64,000 nt of DNA, taken from the NCBI RefSeq assembly GCF_013408525.1, contig NZ_JACBZM010000001.1:2046001-2110000 (forward strand). The letters run 5' to 3'. This document shows positions 24,142-35,929 of the stretch, one piece after another; the stretch's first letter is position 1; each line of letters opens with the position of its first letter. Position numbers and translations under genes: made by a program. The notes below the pieces were generated by a model. It was not told the DNA's origin. It made no database searches and worked only from the letters and a program-made list of their open reading frames with translations. The DNA comes from Nocardioides aromaticivorans. Lineage in GTDB: Bacteria; Actinomycetota; Actinomycetes; Propionibacteriales; Nocardioidaceae.

Positions 24142-24842
24142 AGCTCTCCCTCCGATCGATGCGGCTCCTCGCCGTCACGCCGCTCCTCGCCGCCGCCCTC
24201 GCCGGGTGCGGCTCGTCCGACGACGAGAAGGAGGCCGCGGGCGAGCCGCTGGTCGGCACCTTCAAGCTCGATCCCGGGCACTGCGACGCGAAGGGCGCGA
24301 CCGGTTCGTACTTCCGCATGATCCAGCCGGGCGGGACCGTCGAGAAGGGCGGCTACTTCCTCAACCCCGACTCCAAGTGCCCCGACCAGTCCTTCTCCGT
24401 CGCGGTGGCGGGCTCGGACGGCGGCCTGAGGACCGGCGAGTTCCAGCCGGGCCCCGACCCGGCGTTCAACAAGCGCGGCGACGCGCTGGCGGCGCAGATC
24501 ACCAAGCCCGGCACCTTCACCGCGATCAAGTTCGCGATCTCGACCCCGTCGGTCGACCCGGGCACGGGGGAGAAGCTCCCGAAGCCCGAGATCCGCAACG
24601 ACGACGGTGAGCTGTCCGGCCAGCTGACGGCGTGGACGGCCGGGTGGAACAACCTCTACTTCAACCAGGGCTCGCCGAAGCCCGACGGCTCGACGAAGGG
24701 CCTGACGACGCCGGTGTCCGGGACCTACGACGAGGAGTCGGGCCACTTCGAGCTGACCTGGTCGAGCACCATCGCCGGCGGCCCGTTCGACCGCTTCAGC
24801 GGCTACTGGCACCTCGAGGGCACCTTCGTCCCGGCGACCTAG
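24138..24842 (+). CDS. Lipoprotein paralogous to the product of 22042-23151
   Basis: The 234-residue product has lipobox ALAGC (Cys24) and one domain of about 190 residues. Matching blocks to the neighbouring leftward protein are GxFxLxPGxC, a single Cys in DSKCPDQSF, GSDGGL, NNLYFNQGSPKPDGST and GGPFDRFSGYWHLEGTFVP. The two cysteines may form a disulfide. The start ATG 24138 follows GAAAGG and overlaps the membrane-protein stop by 4 bp. The molecular role is unknown; a ligand-binding or surface-assembly role is inference. Confidence 0.78.
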   Translation: MKLSLRSMRLLAVTPLLAAALAGCGSSDDEKEAAGEPLVGTFKLDPGHCDAKGATGSYFRMIQPGGTVEKGGYFLNPDSKCPDQSFSVAVAGSDGGLRTGEFQPGPDPAFNKRGDALAAQITKPGTFTAIKFAISTPSVDPGTGEKLPKPEIRNDDGELSGQLTAWTAGWNNLYFNQGSPKPDGSTKGLTTPVSGTYDEESGHFELTWSSTIAGGPFDRFSGYWHLEGTFVPAT

Positions 24843-25156
24843 GCGCGGGTGCGTGGCGGGATCACGCGTCAGTGCCACGAAAGCCCAATCACCTTAAAGT
24901 CGCCTAAATTAATATGGTTAGATCTAGCCATCGTCTGTAAGGGCATCGCGGTCCACGTGGCCGTCGATGGGGAGGCAGTCGAGAACTGCTGGACATGTGT
25001 GGCGTGAATCGACGTCGGACCGACCTTGGGAGAGCGGTCCGGCCCTGCTCGGGTGCAAAGCAGGGGTCGGTGCCCCACGACGCCGTACGTGTCCACCCCT
25101 CGACGTGAGCCGTACGGGTCACGTCAACGCACCTACAGAGGAAGGCACACACAGCC
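24843..25156 (+). promoter_or_regulatory. Long, structured leader and promoter of the secreted propeller gene
   Basis: This 314-bp spacer has no gene. It begins with an A+T-rich promoter-like patch (24890-24925, with CACCTTAAAGT and TAATAT at 24910-24915). A leader with several possible stems follows: ACCGACC (25019-25025) with GGTCGGT (25065-25071), an inner CCCTGCT/AGCAGGG hairpin, and a GACGTGA/TCACGTC hairpin (25102-25125). GAGGAAGG before the start is the ribosome site. No known riboswitch class was recognised. Confidence 0.45.
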
Positions 25157-27370
25157 ATGCACAGGAAGAACCGCGTCGTCCGCGGGGTCGCCGCCGGCCT
25201 GCTGAGTCTCGGTCTGCTGACCGCGACCACCGGCCCCGTCGCCGCCGACGACACGAACGGAACGGGTGGCCTGCCGCTACCGGACCTCCCACTGGGTGGT
25301 GGCGGCCTGCAGCTCCCGGGCCTCGACGAGCTCGCCGGCGAGGGCCTCTCGCTGCCGAGCCTCGACCTGCTGGACGGCGGTCTCGGCGGGGGCCTCGGTG
25401 GGGGTGACGGCGACGGTGGTGCCCTCGGCCAGCTCGGCGACCTGCCGATCAGTGCCGAGTGGCTCGTCAACACCCTGAGCAACGCGACCAGCATCGGGAA
25501 GGTCAAGAACAACACGGTGCCCGGCGCGATCGAGCGCCGCGACAAGGCGACGGCCGCGTGGAAGGCCGCTGTCGCGAAGTACAAGTCGGGCAAGGGCCCG
25601 CAGCCCGACCCGCTGGCGAAGCCGGAGTACACCGTGGTGTGGTCGGCCAAGCAGAACGCCGCCGACATCAACGCGGACGTCATCAGCAAGTTCGTCCAGA
25701 ACGCGACCATCAACCCGCAGGGTCTGCTCGACCTGCTGAACCCGCAGTTCCTCCCCGGCCTCGACGGCTTCCAGGTCATCGACAGCCGTGCCAAGAACCT
25801 CGACGGCACGGACAACCCGGACTACGCCCGGGTGGTCAACTTCGTGCAGCTGCCGCTGCCGTGGGGCCTGGAGAACGAGTCGCACCACATGCAGTACGAG
25901 TGGAACGACGGCGACCCGATCCTCGCCGGCGGCCTGTTCACGGGTACGACGCACGTCCTCGACGCGAAGGACATCCCGAACCTGAAGCTGCTCAACGAGA
26001 TCCCGGTGACCTCGACGCCGGGCGGCTCGATCGCCGACGCGTACGAGAACGGTCCCGGCGGCCGCTTCTACCTGACGCTGATGGGTGGCCCGCTGGCCAA
26101 CTTCGGTGGCTCCCCGGGTGAGATCGTGACCTTCAAGCCGGACCCGGTCCGGGGTGTCGTGGTCGAGTCCGAGTCGCCGGCCGGTGGTCCGCTCGGGGCC
26201 AACCCGAACGGCATCAAGGAGCCCTGCAACCTGCGCGAGGCCCGCCCGCTCGGCACCTGCGCCAACCCGCACGGCATCCAGTTCCGCAACGACCTCGGCG
26301 TCGGCATCACCTCGGACTACGCCGAGCCGCGCGAGATCGTGCTCGACCCGGTCAAGACGATCGACAAGTACGCCTTCCGGCCGACCGTCCGCACCTGGGA
26401 CAACACGGGTGCCAACGCCGGCAAGCCGAAGCTGGTCGGTGTCGCCCACGTCCCGAACGGCCCGACCGAGCCCGCCCAGCGTGCCCACGAGCAGTACGGG
26501 ATCATGGAGGCCGCCAAGACCTGGCCCAACGCCGACCGGTACAAGAAGGGCCTGAGCTCCAAGGGCGCCTTCTTCGGCTCGATGTGCGGTGGCGGCGTCT
26601 TCTTCGTCCCCGACCTGACCAAGGCCAAGGGCGACTTCTCCGACCAGATCGTGCAGGTCTGGAACGACGGCCTCTCGATCGTGCGGACCGCCGACGGACG
26701 CAAGTACGACGAGCCCGGCGGCTGCGCCGGTGGTGCCTGGCACCAGGTCTCGCCGAACAACCGCCTGCTCTTCCGCGCCGTCCAGGGCCGCAACCCCGGC
26801 TCGGACAACTACTTCGACGAGGGTGCGGCGAAGATCGTCTACGACATCGACATCTCGCCCGTCATCGAGAGCGCCGCGGACGGCAAGGTCGACTGCGACC
26901 TGTCGCGAGGCATCCACAACGGGACCCTGGACATCTCCGGGATCCGGCTGTGGAACAAGCTGGCCCAGGGCGAGACGGTCGCGGACTGCCCGCGCTTCGT
27001 CTCCGCCCTGCCCGTGGCCGACGTGACGACGGGTGGCCCGCACTGGGGCGCCCTCGACAACCACACCGTCGACCAGTGGGGCACGCCGTGGCGCCTGCAG
27101 TTCTCGGACTACTTCGTCTCCCGCACGGGCGTCGACGGTGACCACCGGCTCTACAACGTGAACATCTCGCCGTCGGGCAAGCTCAGCTACGACGACTCGT
27201 TCCGTGACGAGAAGACCGGCGGTCTCGGCGTCAACTTCAACCGGCGCAACTGGCCGGGCAACCCGGATGCGGGCTTCTACAAGCCGCACTCGGAGCTGTG
27301 GGTGACGCCGCCGGGGATCTCCAGCCCCAACGCGTCCGGCAAGGATCTGGCCTACCGGGACTACCGTTGA
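25157..27370 (+). CDS. Secreted beta-propeller-like protein, possibly SBP56/methanethiol-oxidase-related
   Basis: The 737-residue product has a signal peptide (cleavage near residue 31, PVAADD) and a Gly/Leu-rich region (about 35-95). A large domain follows with spaced histidine motifs: ESHHMQYEW, CANPHGIQF, GGAWHQVSP and TGGPHWGALDNHT. These and the phrases TSDYAEPREIVLDP and FSDYFVSRTG resemble secreted relatives of selenium-binding protein/methanethiol oxidase propellers as I remember them; that assignment is tentative. SBP56-type enzymes use copper, and the next gene, overlapping by 4 bp, is a CopC-CopD fusion. This makes a copper-dependent oxidase plausible. ATG 25157 follows GAGGAAGG. 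Confidence 0.6.
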   Translation: MHRKNRVVRGVAAGLLSLGLLTATTGPVAADDTNGTGGLPLPDLPLGGGGLQLPGLDELAGEGLSLPSLDLLDGGLGGGLGGGDGDGGALGQLGDLPISAEWLVNTLSNATSIGKVKNNTVPGAIERRDKATAAWKAAVAKYKSGKGPQPDPLAKPEYTVVWSAKQNAADINADVISKFVQNATINPQGLLDLLNPQFLPGLDGFQVIDSRAKNLDGTDNPDYARVVNFVQLPLPWGLENESHHMQYEWNDGDPILAGGLFTGTTHVLDAKDIPNLKLLNEIPVTSTPGGSIADAYENGPGGRFYLTLMGGPLANFGGSPGEIVTFKPDPVRGVVVESESPAGGPLGANPNGIKEPCNLREARPLGTCANPHGIQFRNDLGVGITSDYAEPREIVLDPVKTIDKYAFRPTVRTWDNTGANAGKPKLVGVAHVPNGPTEPAQRAHEQYGIMEAAKTWPNADRYKKGLSSKGAFFGSMCGGGVFFVPDLTKAKGDFSDQIVQVWNDGLSIVRTADGRKYDEPGGCAGGAWHQVSPNNRLLFRAVQGRNPGSDNYFDEGAAKIVYDIDISPVIESAADGKVDCDLSRGIHNGTLDISGIRLWNKLAQGETVADCPRFVSALPVADVTTGGPHWGALDNHTVDQWGTPWRLQFSDYFVSRTGVDGDHRLYNVNISPSGKLSYDDSFRDEKTGGLGVNFNRRNWPGNPDAGFYKPHSELWVTPPGISSPNASGKDLAYRDYR

Positions 27371-30225
27371 TCCAACGGCTGTTCGTCGTCGTCGCGGTCG
27401 TCGCGCTGTCTGCCCTCCTGGGCAGCGGCGCGGCGCCCGCGGCGGCGCACCCCAACGCAATCCAGTCCACCCCCGAGGCCGGTTCCGTCGCCCCGGAGTC
27501 GCCGAAGGCGATCTCCATCGCGCTCAGCGAGCCGGCGGTCGCCCGCGGCTCGACCTTCGAGGTCACGGGCCCCGGCGGCAAGGCGGTGGCCACCGGCCCC
27601 GTCACCGAGAAGGCGAACGGGCAGATCCTGTCCGTCGTCCCCCGCAAGCCGCTGCCCAGCGCGGTCTACACCGTGCGCTGGTCGGCGCTCGGCGACGACG
27701 GGCACGTCGTCTCCGGGTCCTTCCGCTTCGGCGTCGCCGATGAGAAGGGCGACGACCCGCCCGGTGCCGCCGACCTGACCGGCGGCGGCCAACGACCCGA
27801 CAGCAGCGCGGCCGGCGACAGCGTCATCCGCTGGACCGGCCGCTGGGCCGGTATCCTGGTCGCCTCCGTCCTGTTCGCGGGCCTCCTGCTCCTGCACCGC
27901 CTGCGCCGCGCGGACGAGATCACGCCCGCCGCGGAGTCGAGGATCCTGCGCTTCGCGCCGACGGCCTGGCTGGTCACCGGCCTCGCCGCCGTCGCCGGAG
28001 CACTCACCTCGGCGACGGCCGGCGCCGCGGGCTCGTTCGACCTCGGCCTGCTGACCGACTCGGCCACCGGCCGGGCGGATCTCGCGCGGCTCGCGATCGT
28101 CGGCGTGGCCTCGGTCGCGCTGCTCGTCGTACGACGCCGGCGCCGGGTGCGTCCGTGGGTCGCCCTGGTCGCCGCGGGCGGAGTCCTCGCCAGCTATGCG
28201 TTCTCCGGCCACGTGCTCACCGAGCCGTCGGTGCCCTACCTGCTGGCCGTCGTCGTCCACGTGCTCGCCGCCGGGCTGTGGCTCGGCGGGCTGGGCGCGG
28301 TGGCGCTCGCCGCGCGCGTCGGCGGCGTACCTGTTCGTACGGCGCTGCGGCGGTACGCCGCGATCGCGATCGGCGCGCTCGTGGTGGTCGTCCTCACCGG
28401 CGTCGTGGCCGCGGTCCGCGAGGTCGCGCACTGGTACTTCCTGACCTGGTCGGGCTACGGGCGCGTCGTGATCGCGAAGGCCGCCCTGGTCGCGGTGATC
28501 GCGGGGATCGGCCTGGTCGCGTGGCGCCGCTCGCGCGGCGATCGTGAGCCGGGTCCCGGCCGTGCGGTCGGGTTCGAGCTCGTCGTGGGCGTCGTCGTAC
28601 TCGCGCTCGCCGTCACGCTGGGCGCCCTGGTCCAGGGCCGCGACCGACCGCTGCCGGCCCAGGCCGGGCGGCTCTTCGCCGGACCCGCGGCCGCCACCGC
28701 CGTCCTCGAGAGCGGTACGGCGGCCATCGGGCTGGCGCCGGCGCGGGTCGGCGACAACGTCCTCACCGTCTCCCTGCCGCCGGAGAACGCGGCGGCGAAG
28801 AAGGTGTCCGTCGAGCTGACCAGCCCCGGTGGCGGCGATCGCGCCCGCACCCTCGAGCTGGCGCAGCACGGGGGACGCACCTGGTCGGCCCCGGTCGACG
28901 TCTCGGCGGACGGCCAGTGGCGCGCCGAGGTGACGGTCGACGGGGCATCCGCGCAGGCGGTCGCCCTCGAGGTCGGCGTACCGAAGGCACCCGGCTCGAC
29001 GCCGGTCGAGGTGGTCGCCGTGGCCGACCTCAGCGGACCGGCGGCCGAGCGCTGCAGGGCGCACGTCATCGGCGTCCAGATGGCGCTGGCCAGGGTCAAC
29101 GCCGACGGCGGCATCGACGGCGGGCGCAAGGTGGCCCTGCTGACGCTCGACAGCGGTGGCACCGAGGAGGGCGCGAAGAAGGCGGTCGCCCGGGCCCTGC
29201 GGGCCGGTGGCGTCGCCTCCGCGGGCACTTGCGGGGGCGGTGGCTCGGCCGCGGTCGAGGCGCTGGCCGAGGCCGGTCTCCCCGTGGTCGTCGGCGATCC
29301 CGCCGTCGACCCCACCGAGACGAAGGGCGTCTACCGGCTGGCGGCCGACCCGTACGCCCAGGGCATCGCCCTCGGCCAGCTGATCCGTGGCCGGGTGCAG
29401 CCCGCGGGCGTCGCGCCCAAGCCCGTCGTCCGCGCGCTCGTCGAGGACGACCTGCAGGGCAAGCGGCTCCTCGCCGGCCTGCAGGTCGGGCTCTCCCCGG
29501 AGGCGACGCCGAAGGACTTCGCCGCCTCCTCGTCGCTGCCGACCCCGGAGGTCCGGCTCCTCGAGCCGGGCTCGCTCGCCGAACTCGACGACGACGAGCT
29601 GACGGGCGTCATCGACGCCCGCCGGACCACGGCGCTGGTCGTGGACCTGCCGCACGCCGGTGGCGACGACGTCGCCGTCATCGAGCGGCTGGGGCGGGCG
29701 AAGGGCGACAAGGTGCTGACCTCGCCGATCCTGCTGTCCGAGCGGGTCCTGTCCGAGACGGTGGTCCGCGCGTCGGGCGCCCTGGGCCACCTCGGCGCGG
29801 TGCAGGGCGTCAGCGAGGTCTCGACCTCGTCGACCGACGCCGTGCTCTACCGGATGGCGGTCCCGCAGCTGTTCCGCGGCGAGCTCGCCTCGCTCGACGG
29901 GCTGCGCGGGTACGCCGCCGGCCGCGCCTTGGCCGAGGCCCTCGGCGGCGGCACCTCGGCGGAGGACATCCGCGCCTACCTGGACGCGCCCGGCGTGTTC
30001 AGCTCGGCGCTGCTCGCGCCGTGGAGCCGGCGACTGCCGGGGGTCGGCTCGGCGGCCGTCGTACCGCTGCAGCCGCAGTTCCTGGCACCGACGCTCGTCC
30101 CGGGCTCCACCGGCGGTGAGCGACAGGACGACTCCTACTTCCCCGAGGGGAACTGGACCGTCACCTCCACCGCACCGCTCGGGCTCGTCCCGGGCATCGG
30201 CCAGGGCGCACCGCCCACCGGGTAG
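27367..30225 (+). CDS. CopC-CopD copper protein fused to a periplasmic ligand-binding domain
   Basis: The 952-residue product has a signal peptide ending AAA before His28, so the mature N-terminus would be histidine as in CopC. The CopC domain ends YTVRWSALGDDGHVVSGSFRF, where Asp111 and His113 complete a histidine-brace-like copper site. CopD follows (about residues 155-430, roughly eight helices), then a beta-rich domain (about 435-540). Last is a Leu/Ile/Val-type type I binding-protein domain (about 545-930, VEVVAVADLSGPAAERCRAHVIGVQMALARVNADGGIDG). The start is TTG 27367, overlapping the previous stop as TTGA. The third module is unusual for this family. Confidence 0.8.
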   Translation: MIQRLFVVVAVVALSALLGSGAAPAAAHPNAIQSTPEAGSVAPESPKAISIALSEPAVARGSTFEVTGPGGKAVATGPVTEKANGQILSVVPRKPLPSAVYTVRWSALGDDGHVVSGSFRFGVADEKGDDPPGAADLTGGGQRPDSSAAGDSVIRWTGRWAGILVASVLFAGLLLLHRLRRADEITPAAESRILRFAPTAWLVTGLAAVAGALTSATAGAAGSFDLGLLTDSATGRADLARLAIVGVASVALLVVRRRRRVRPWVALVAAGGVLASYAFSGHVLTEPSVPYLLAVVVHVLAAGLWLGGLGAVALAARVGGVPVRTALRRYAAIAIGALVVVVLTGVVAAVREVAHWYFLTWSGYGRVVIAKAALVAVIAGIGLVAWRRSRGDREPGPGRAVGFELVVGVVVLALAVTLGALVQGRDRPLPAQAGRLFAGPAAATAVLESGTAAIGLAPARVGDNVLTVSLPPENAAAKKVSVELTSPGGGDRARTLELAQHGGRTWSAPVDVSADGQWRAEVTVDGASAQAVALEVGVPKAPGSTPVEVVAVADLSGPAAERCRAHVIGVQMALARVNADGGIDGGRKVALLTLDSGGTEEGAKKAVARALRAGGVASAGTCGGGGSAAVEALAEAGLPVVVGDPAVDPTETKGVYRLAADPYAQGIALGQLIRGRVQPAGVAPKPVVRALVEDDLQGKRLLAGLQVGLSPEATPKDFAASSSLPTPEVRLLEPGSLAELDDDELTGVIDARRTTALVVDLPHAGGDDVAVIERLGRAKGDKVLTSPILLSERVLSETVVRASGALGHLGAVQGVSEVSTSSTDAVLYRMAVPQLFRGELASLDGLRGYAAGRALAEALGGGTSAEDIRAYLDAPGVFSSALLAPWSRRLPGVGSAAVVPLQPQFLAPTLVPGSTGGERQDDSYFPEGNWTVTSTAPLGLVPGIGQGAPPTG

Positions 30226-30294
30226 CCACCACCACCCGCCGGGTGGGGCGAGCCCTCGCTCGCCCCGCCCGGCCCCGAAAGGAGAGGTCGAGAC

Positions 30295-30816
30295 ATGACC
30301 GCCACCGCACCGGAGTCGCTGCTCCGTCGTACCTTCAGCTTCCCGAACCCCGTCAACGAGAAGGCGGCGCGCGTGGTCGCGGGCGGCGTGGTCGCCATCG
30401 CCACGTCCGCCCTGCTGCTGGGCCGCCTGGTCAGCACGGACTGGCTGTGGCTGAGCCTGCCGCTGGCGCTGGGCTTCGTGGCCCGGGTGCTCACCGGACC
30501 CACGCTGAGCCCCCTCGGTCGCCTCGCCACCGGGGTGGTCGCGCCGCGGCTGGGGGAGCCGAAGCTCGTCCCCGGACCGCCCAAGCGCTTCGCCCAGGCG
30601 ATCGGCGTCGTGGTCACCGGGGCGGCCACCGTCGCCGTCGCCCTGGGCCAGACCGGCCTCGCCGAGGTCCTGCTGGCGCTGATCATCGTGGCCGCGGGGC
30701 TCGAGGCCTTCCTCGCCTTCTGCCTGGGCTGCACGATCTTCGGCTGGCTGATGCGCGCCGGGCTGATCCCGGAGGAGACCTGCGAGGCCTGCAACAACCT
30801 GGCGCTGCGCGCCTGA
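30295..30816 (+). CDS. DUF4395 membrane protein
   Basis: The 173-residue product has the DUF4395 signature FPNPVNEKAARVVAGG, RVLTGPTLSPLGRLATGVVAPRLG, PGPPKRFAQAIG, and a C-terminal hydrophobic helix with FCLGCTIFGWLMRAG and a final CEAC. About four helices are expected. The cysteine pairs suggest redox or metal handling; the function is unknown. ATG 30295 follows AAAGGAGAGG. Its position behind the copper fusion gene is suggestive. Confidence 0.85.
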   Translation: MTATAPESLLRRTFSFPNPVNEKAARVVAGGVVAIATSALLLGRLVSTDWLWLSLPLALGFVARVLTGPTLSPLGRLATGVVAPRLGEPKLVPGPPKRFAQAIGVVVTGAATVAVALGQTGLAEVLLALIIVAAGLEAFLAFCLGCTIFGWLMRAGLIPEETCEACNNLALRA

Positions 30817-30982
30817 CCCACGGGCTCGGGAGGGCGTCCGAAGGGCGCCTCCCGCGTACCGGGGCCCACCCGAACCCCTGTTCGGCGCTCCCATTGCCGT
30901 TTCCGTGGCGCTGAGGGCCTGTTTTCCACACCGGTCCTCCCCCGCGGCGGGGCGCGCACGTGTCCTGAGGCCCGTAGCGGGC

Positions 30983-30988
30983 TAGAAT
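30983..30988 (+). promoter_or_regulatory. Candidate -10 of the gyrB promoter
   Basis: TAGAAT is the best -10 match in the 271-bp spacer before gyrB, about 100 nt upstream of its start. No good -35 is visible (TGTCCT at 30961-30966 is weak). A DnaA-box-like TTTTCCACA lies at 30922-30930. Confidence 0.4.
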
Positions 30989-31087
30989 GGGTTATCGGCC
31001 GGGAATGCGTCTCCGGGACGCCATGCTCGGCCTTCGCCATGCCATCGGTGATGGCGGACACACCCCGAGCAGAACAGAGGTCACCGC

Positions 31088-33190
31088 GTGTCGACTGACG
31101 ACCAGGCCCCCCAGCAGGAGACCCCGCAGGCGACCCCCCACGAGGGGGAGTACGACGCCTCCGCGATCCAGGTCCTCGAGGGTCTCGAGGCCGTCCGCAA
31201 GCGCCCCGGCATGTACATCGGCTCCACCGGTGAGCGCGGCCTGCACCACCTGATCTGGGAGATCGTGGACAACGCGGTCGACGAGGCGCTCGCCGGCTAC
31301 TGCGACACCATCAAGGTCTCGCTCAACGCCGACGGCTCGGTCACCGTCGTCGACAACGGCCGCGGCATCCCCACCGACACCGCGCCCGGCCAGGAGCTGC
31401 CGGCCGCGACGCTGGCGCTCACCGTGCTGCACGCCGGCGGCAAGTTCGGCGGCGGCGGCTACAAGGTCTCCGGCGGTCTGCACGGCGTCGGCTCGTCCGT
31501 CGTCAACGCGCTCTCCGACCGGCTCCACCTGCAGGTGAAGAACCGCGGCTTCCTGTGGGAGCAGGAGTTCTCCCTGGGCGTCCCGGACTACCCGCTGCGC
31601 CAGGTCCGCCCGCTGGAGGACGGCGAGCGCTCCGGCACGACCGTCACCTGGTGGGCCTCGCCGGACATCTTCGAGACGACCGACTACACCCTCGAGACGA
31701 TCTCGACCCGCTTCCGCGAGATGGCCTTCCTCAACAAGGGCCTGCGCATCGAGCTGGTCGACGCGCGCCCCAAGGCCGAGGAGATCGCCGAGGCGGTCGA
31801 GGGCGGCACGGGCGAGGTCGACGGCGTCGCCGACTCCGCGACCGAGATCCACGCCGCCGACGTCGACGGCCACAAGGCGCTCGAGCAGGTCTTCCAGTAC
31901 GAGCGCGGCCTCGCCGACTACGTCGACTTCCTCAACAAGCGCAAGACGCCGATCAGCCCGGTCATCTCCTACGAGGCCGAGACCGGCGACGACGCGCCCA
32001 ACCCGATGAGCCTCGAGCTCGCGATGCAGTGGCAGGCGTCGTCGTACAACGAGTCGGTGCACACCTTCGCCAACACCATCAACACGCCCGAGGGCGGCAC
32101 GCACGAGGAGGGCTTCCGTGCGGCGCTGACCTCGCTGGTCAACCGGTGGGGCGAGGAGTGGGGCCTGATCAAGAAGAAGGAGGACCGGCTGACCGGTGAC
32201 GACATCCGCGAGGGTCTCACCGCGATCATCAGCCTGAAGATCTCCAACCCGCAGTTCGAGGGCCAGACCAAGGCCAAGCTCGGCAACACCGAGGCCAAGG
32301 GCTTCGTGCAGTCGGTCGTCAACGACCAGCTCGGCGCCTGGCTGGAGCAGAACCCCGGCGAGGGCAAGGAGATCATCCGCAAGGCGCAGGCCGCCGCGAC
32401 CGCGCGGATCGCCGCGCGCAAGGCGCGCGACCTGGCCCGCAACCGCAAGGGCCTGCTCGGCGGGGGAGGCCTGCCGGGCAAGCTGCGCGACTGCAGCTCG
32501 CGCAACCCGGAGGAGTGCGAGGTCTTCATCGTCGAGGGTGACTCGGCCGGTGGCTCCGCGGTCATGGGCCGCGACAACAACATCCAGGCGATCCTCCCGA
32601 TCCGCGGCAAGATCCTCAACGTCGAGAAGGCGCGCATCGACAAGGTGCTGGCCAACCAGGAGGTCCAGGCGATCATCTCGGCGCTCGGCACGGGCGTGCA
32701 CGAGGAGTTCGACCTGGCCAAGCTGCGCTACCACAAGATCGTGCTGATGGCCGACGCCGACGTCGACGGCCACCACATCAACACGCTGCTGCTGACGCTG
32801 CTCTTCCGCTTCATGCGCCCGCTGATCGAGGCCGGCCACGTCTACCTCGCACAGCCGCCGCTCTACCGGATCAAGTGGAACAAGCCGGCCGAGCACGAGT
32901 ACGTCTACTCCGACGCCGAGCGCGACGCGGTCATGCGCGACGGGCTCGAGCAGGGCAAGAAGCTGCCCAAGGAGGCCCCGATCCAGCGCTACAAGGGTCT
33001 CGGCGAGATGAACGCCGACGAGCTGTGGGAGACCACCCTCGACCCCGACCAGCGCGTGCTGCTCCAGGTCACCCTGGAGGACGCCGCCCAGGCCGACGAG
33101 ATCTTCTCGATCCTGATGGGGGAGGACGTCGAGCAGCGACGCTCCTTCATCCAGCGCAACGCCAAGGACGTCCGGTTCCTCGACATCTGA
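31088..33190 (+). CDS. gyrB: DNA gyrase subunit B
   Basis: This is the ATPase subunit of gyrase, which introduces negative supercoils. The 700-residue product has the GHKL ATPase motifs [14 protein letters not shown] and [20 protein letters not shown] motifs [23 protein letters not shown] and DADVDGHHI follow, and a normal C-terminal tail ends [11 protein letters not shown] 31088 follows CAGAGG. A hairpin repeat starts directly after its stop, between gyrB and gyrA. Confidence 0.98.
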   Translation: MSTDDQAPQQETPQATPHEGEYDASAIQVLEGLEAVRKRPGMYIGSTGERGLHHLIWEIVDNAVDEALAGYCDTIKVSLNADGSVTVVDNGRGIPTDTAPGQELPAATLALTVLHAGGKFGGGGYKVSGGLHGVGSSVVNALSDRLHLQVKNRGFLWEQEFSLGVPDYPLRQVRPLEDGERSGTTVTWWASPDIFETTDYTLETISTRFREMAFLNKGLRIELVDARPKAEEIAEAVEGGTGEVDGVADSATEIHAADVDGHKALEQVFQYERGLADYVDFLNKRKTPISPVISYEAETGDDAPNPMSLELAMQWQASSYNESVHTFANTINTPEGGTHEEGFRAALTSLVNRWGEEWGLIKKKEDRLTGDDIREGLTAIISLKISNPQFEGQTKAKLGNTEAKGFVQSVVNDQLGAWLEQNPGEGKEIIRKAQAAATARIAARKARDLARNRKGLLGGGGLPGKLRDCSSRNPEECEVFIVEGDSAGGSAVMGRDNNIQAILPIRGKILNVEKARIDKVLANQEVQAIISALGTGVHEEFDLAKLRYHKIVLMADADVDGHHINTLLLTLLFRFMRPLIEAGHVYLAQPPLYRIKWNKPAEHEYVYSDAERDAVMRDGLEQGKKLPKEAPIQRYKGLGEMNADELWETTLDPDQRVLLQVTLEDAAQADEIFSILMGEDVEQRRSFIQRNAKDVRFLDI

Positions 33191-33191
33191 C

Positions 33192-33230
33192 CGGTGGTCG
33201 AGGAGGTCGCGCAGCGACCGTCTCGAGACC
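33192..33230 (+). repeat. Hairpin repeat, copy 3
   Basis: It lies immediately after the gyrB stop. Its stem is GGTCGC-GCA-GCGACC, a compensatory change relative to the GGTTGC/GCAACC copies. Its right side contains the palindrome GTCTCGAGAC. Confidence 0.85.
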
Positions 33231-33298
33231 TCTGGCCTTGTATCCCCATCTCTACTGATCTTCCTAGACACACGTAGAACAACTCAGAAAGAGCAATC

Positions 33299-35928
<2,630 letters not shown>

Positions 35929-35929
<1 letters not shown>

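Noticed and set aside
24891..24925. DtxR/IdeR iron box before the propeller gene
   Set aside because: The A+T-rich patch contains TTAGG on the minus strand but matches only about half of the iron-box consensus.
25010..25080. Glycine riboswitch suggested by GGGAGAG
   Set aside because: The conserved second half of the aptamer (ACCGAAGG-type segment) is missing.
27361..30894. An 1177-residue open frame on the minus strand
   Set aside because: It is fully antisense to the CopC-CopD fusion gene, is rich in Arg, Gly and Asp without domains, and reflects high G+C content.
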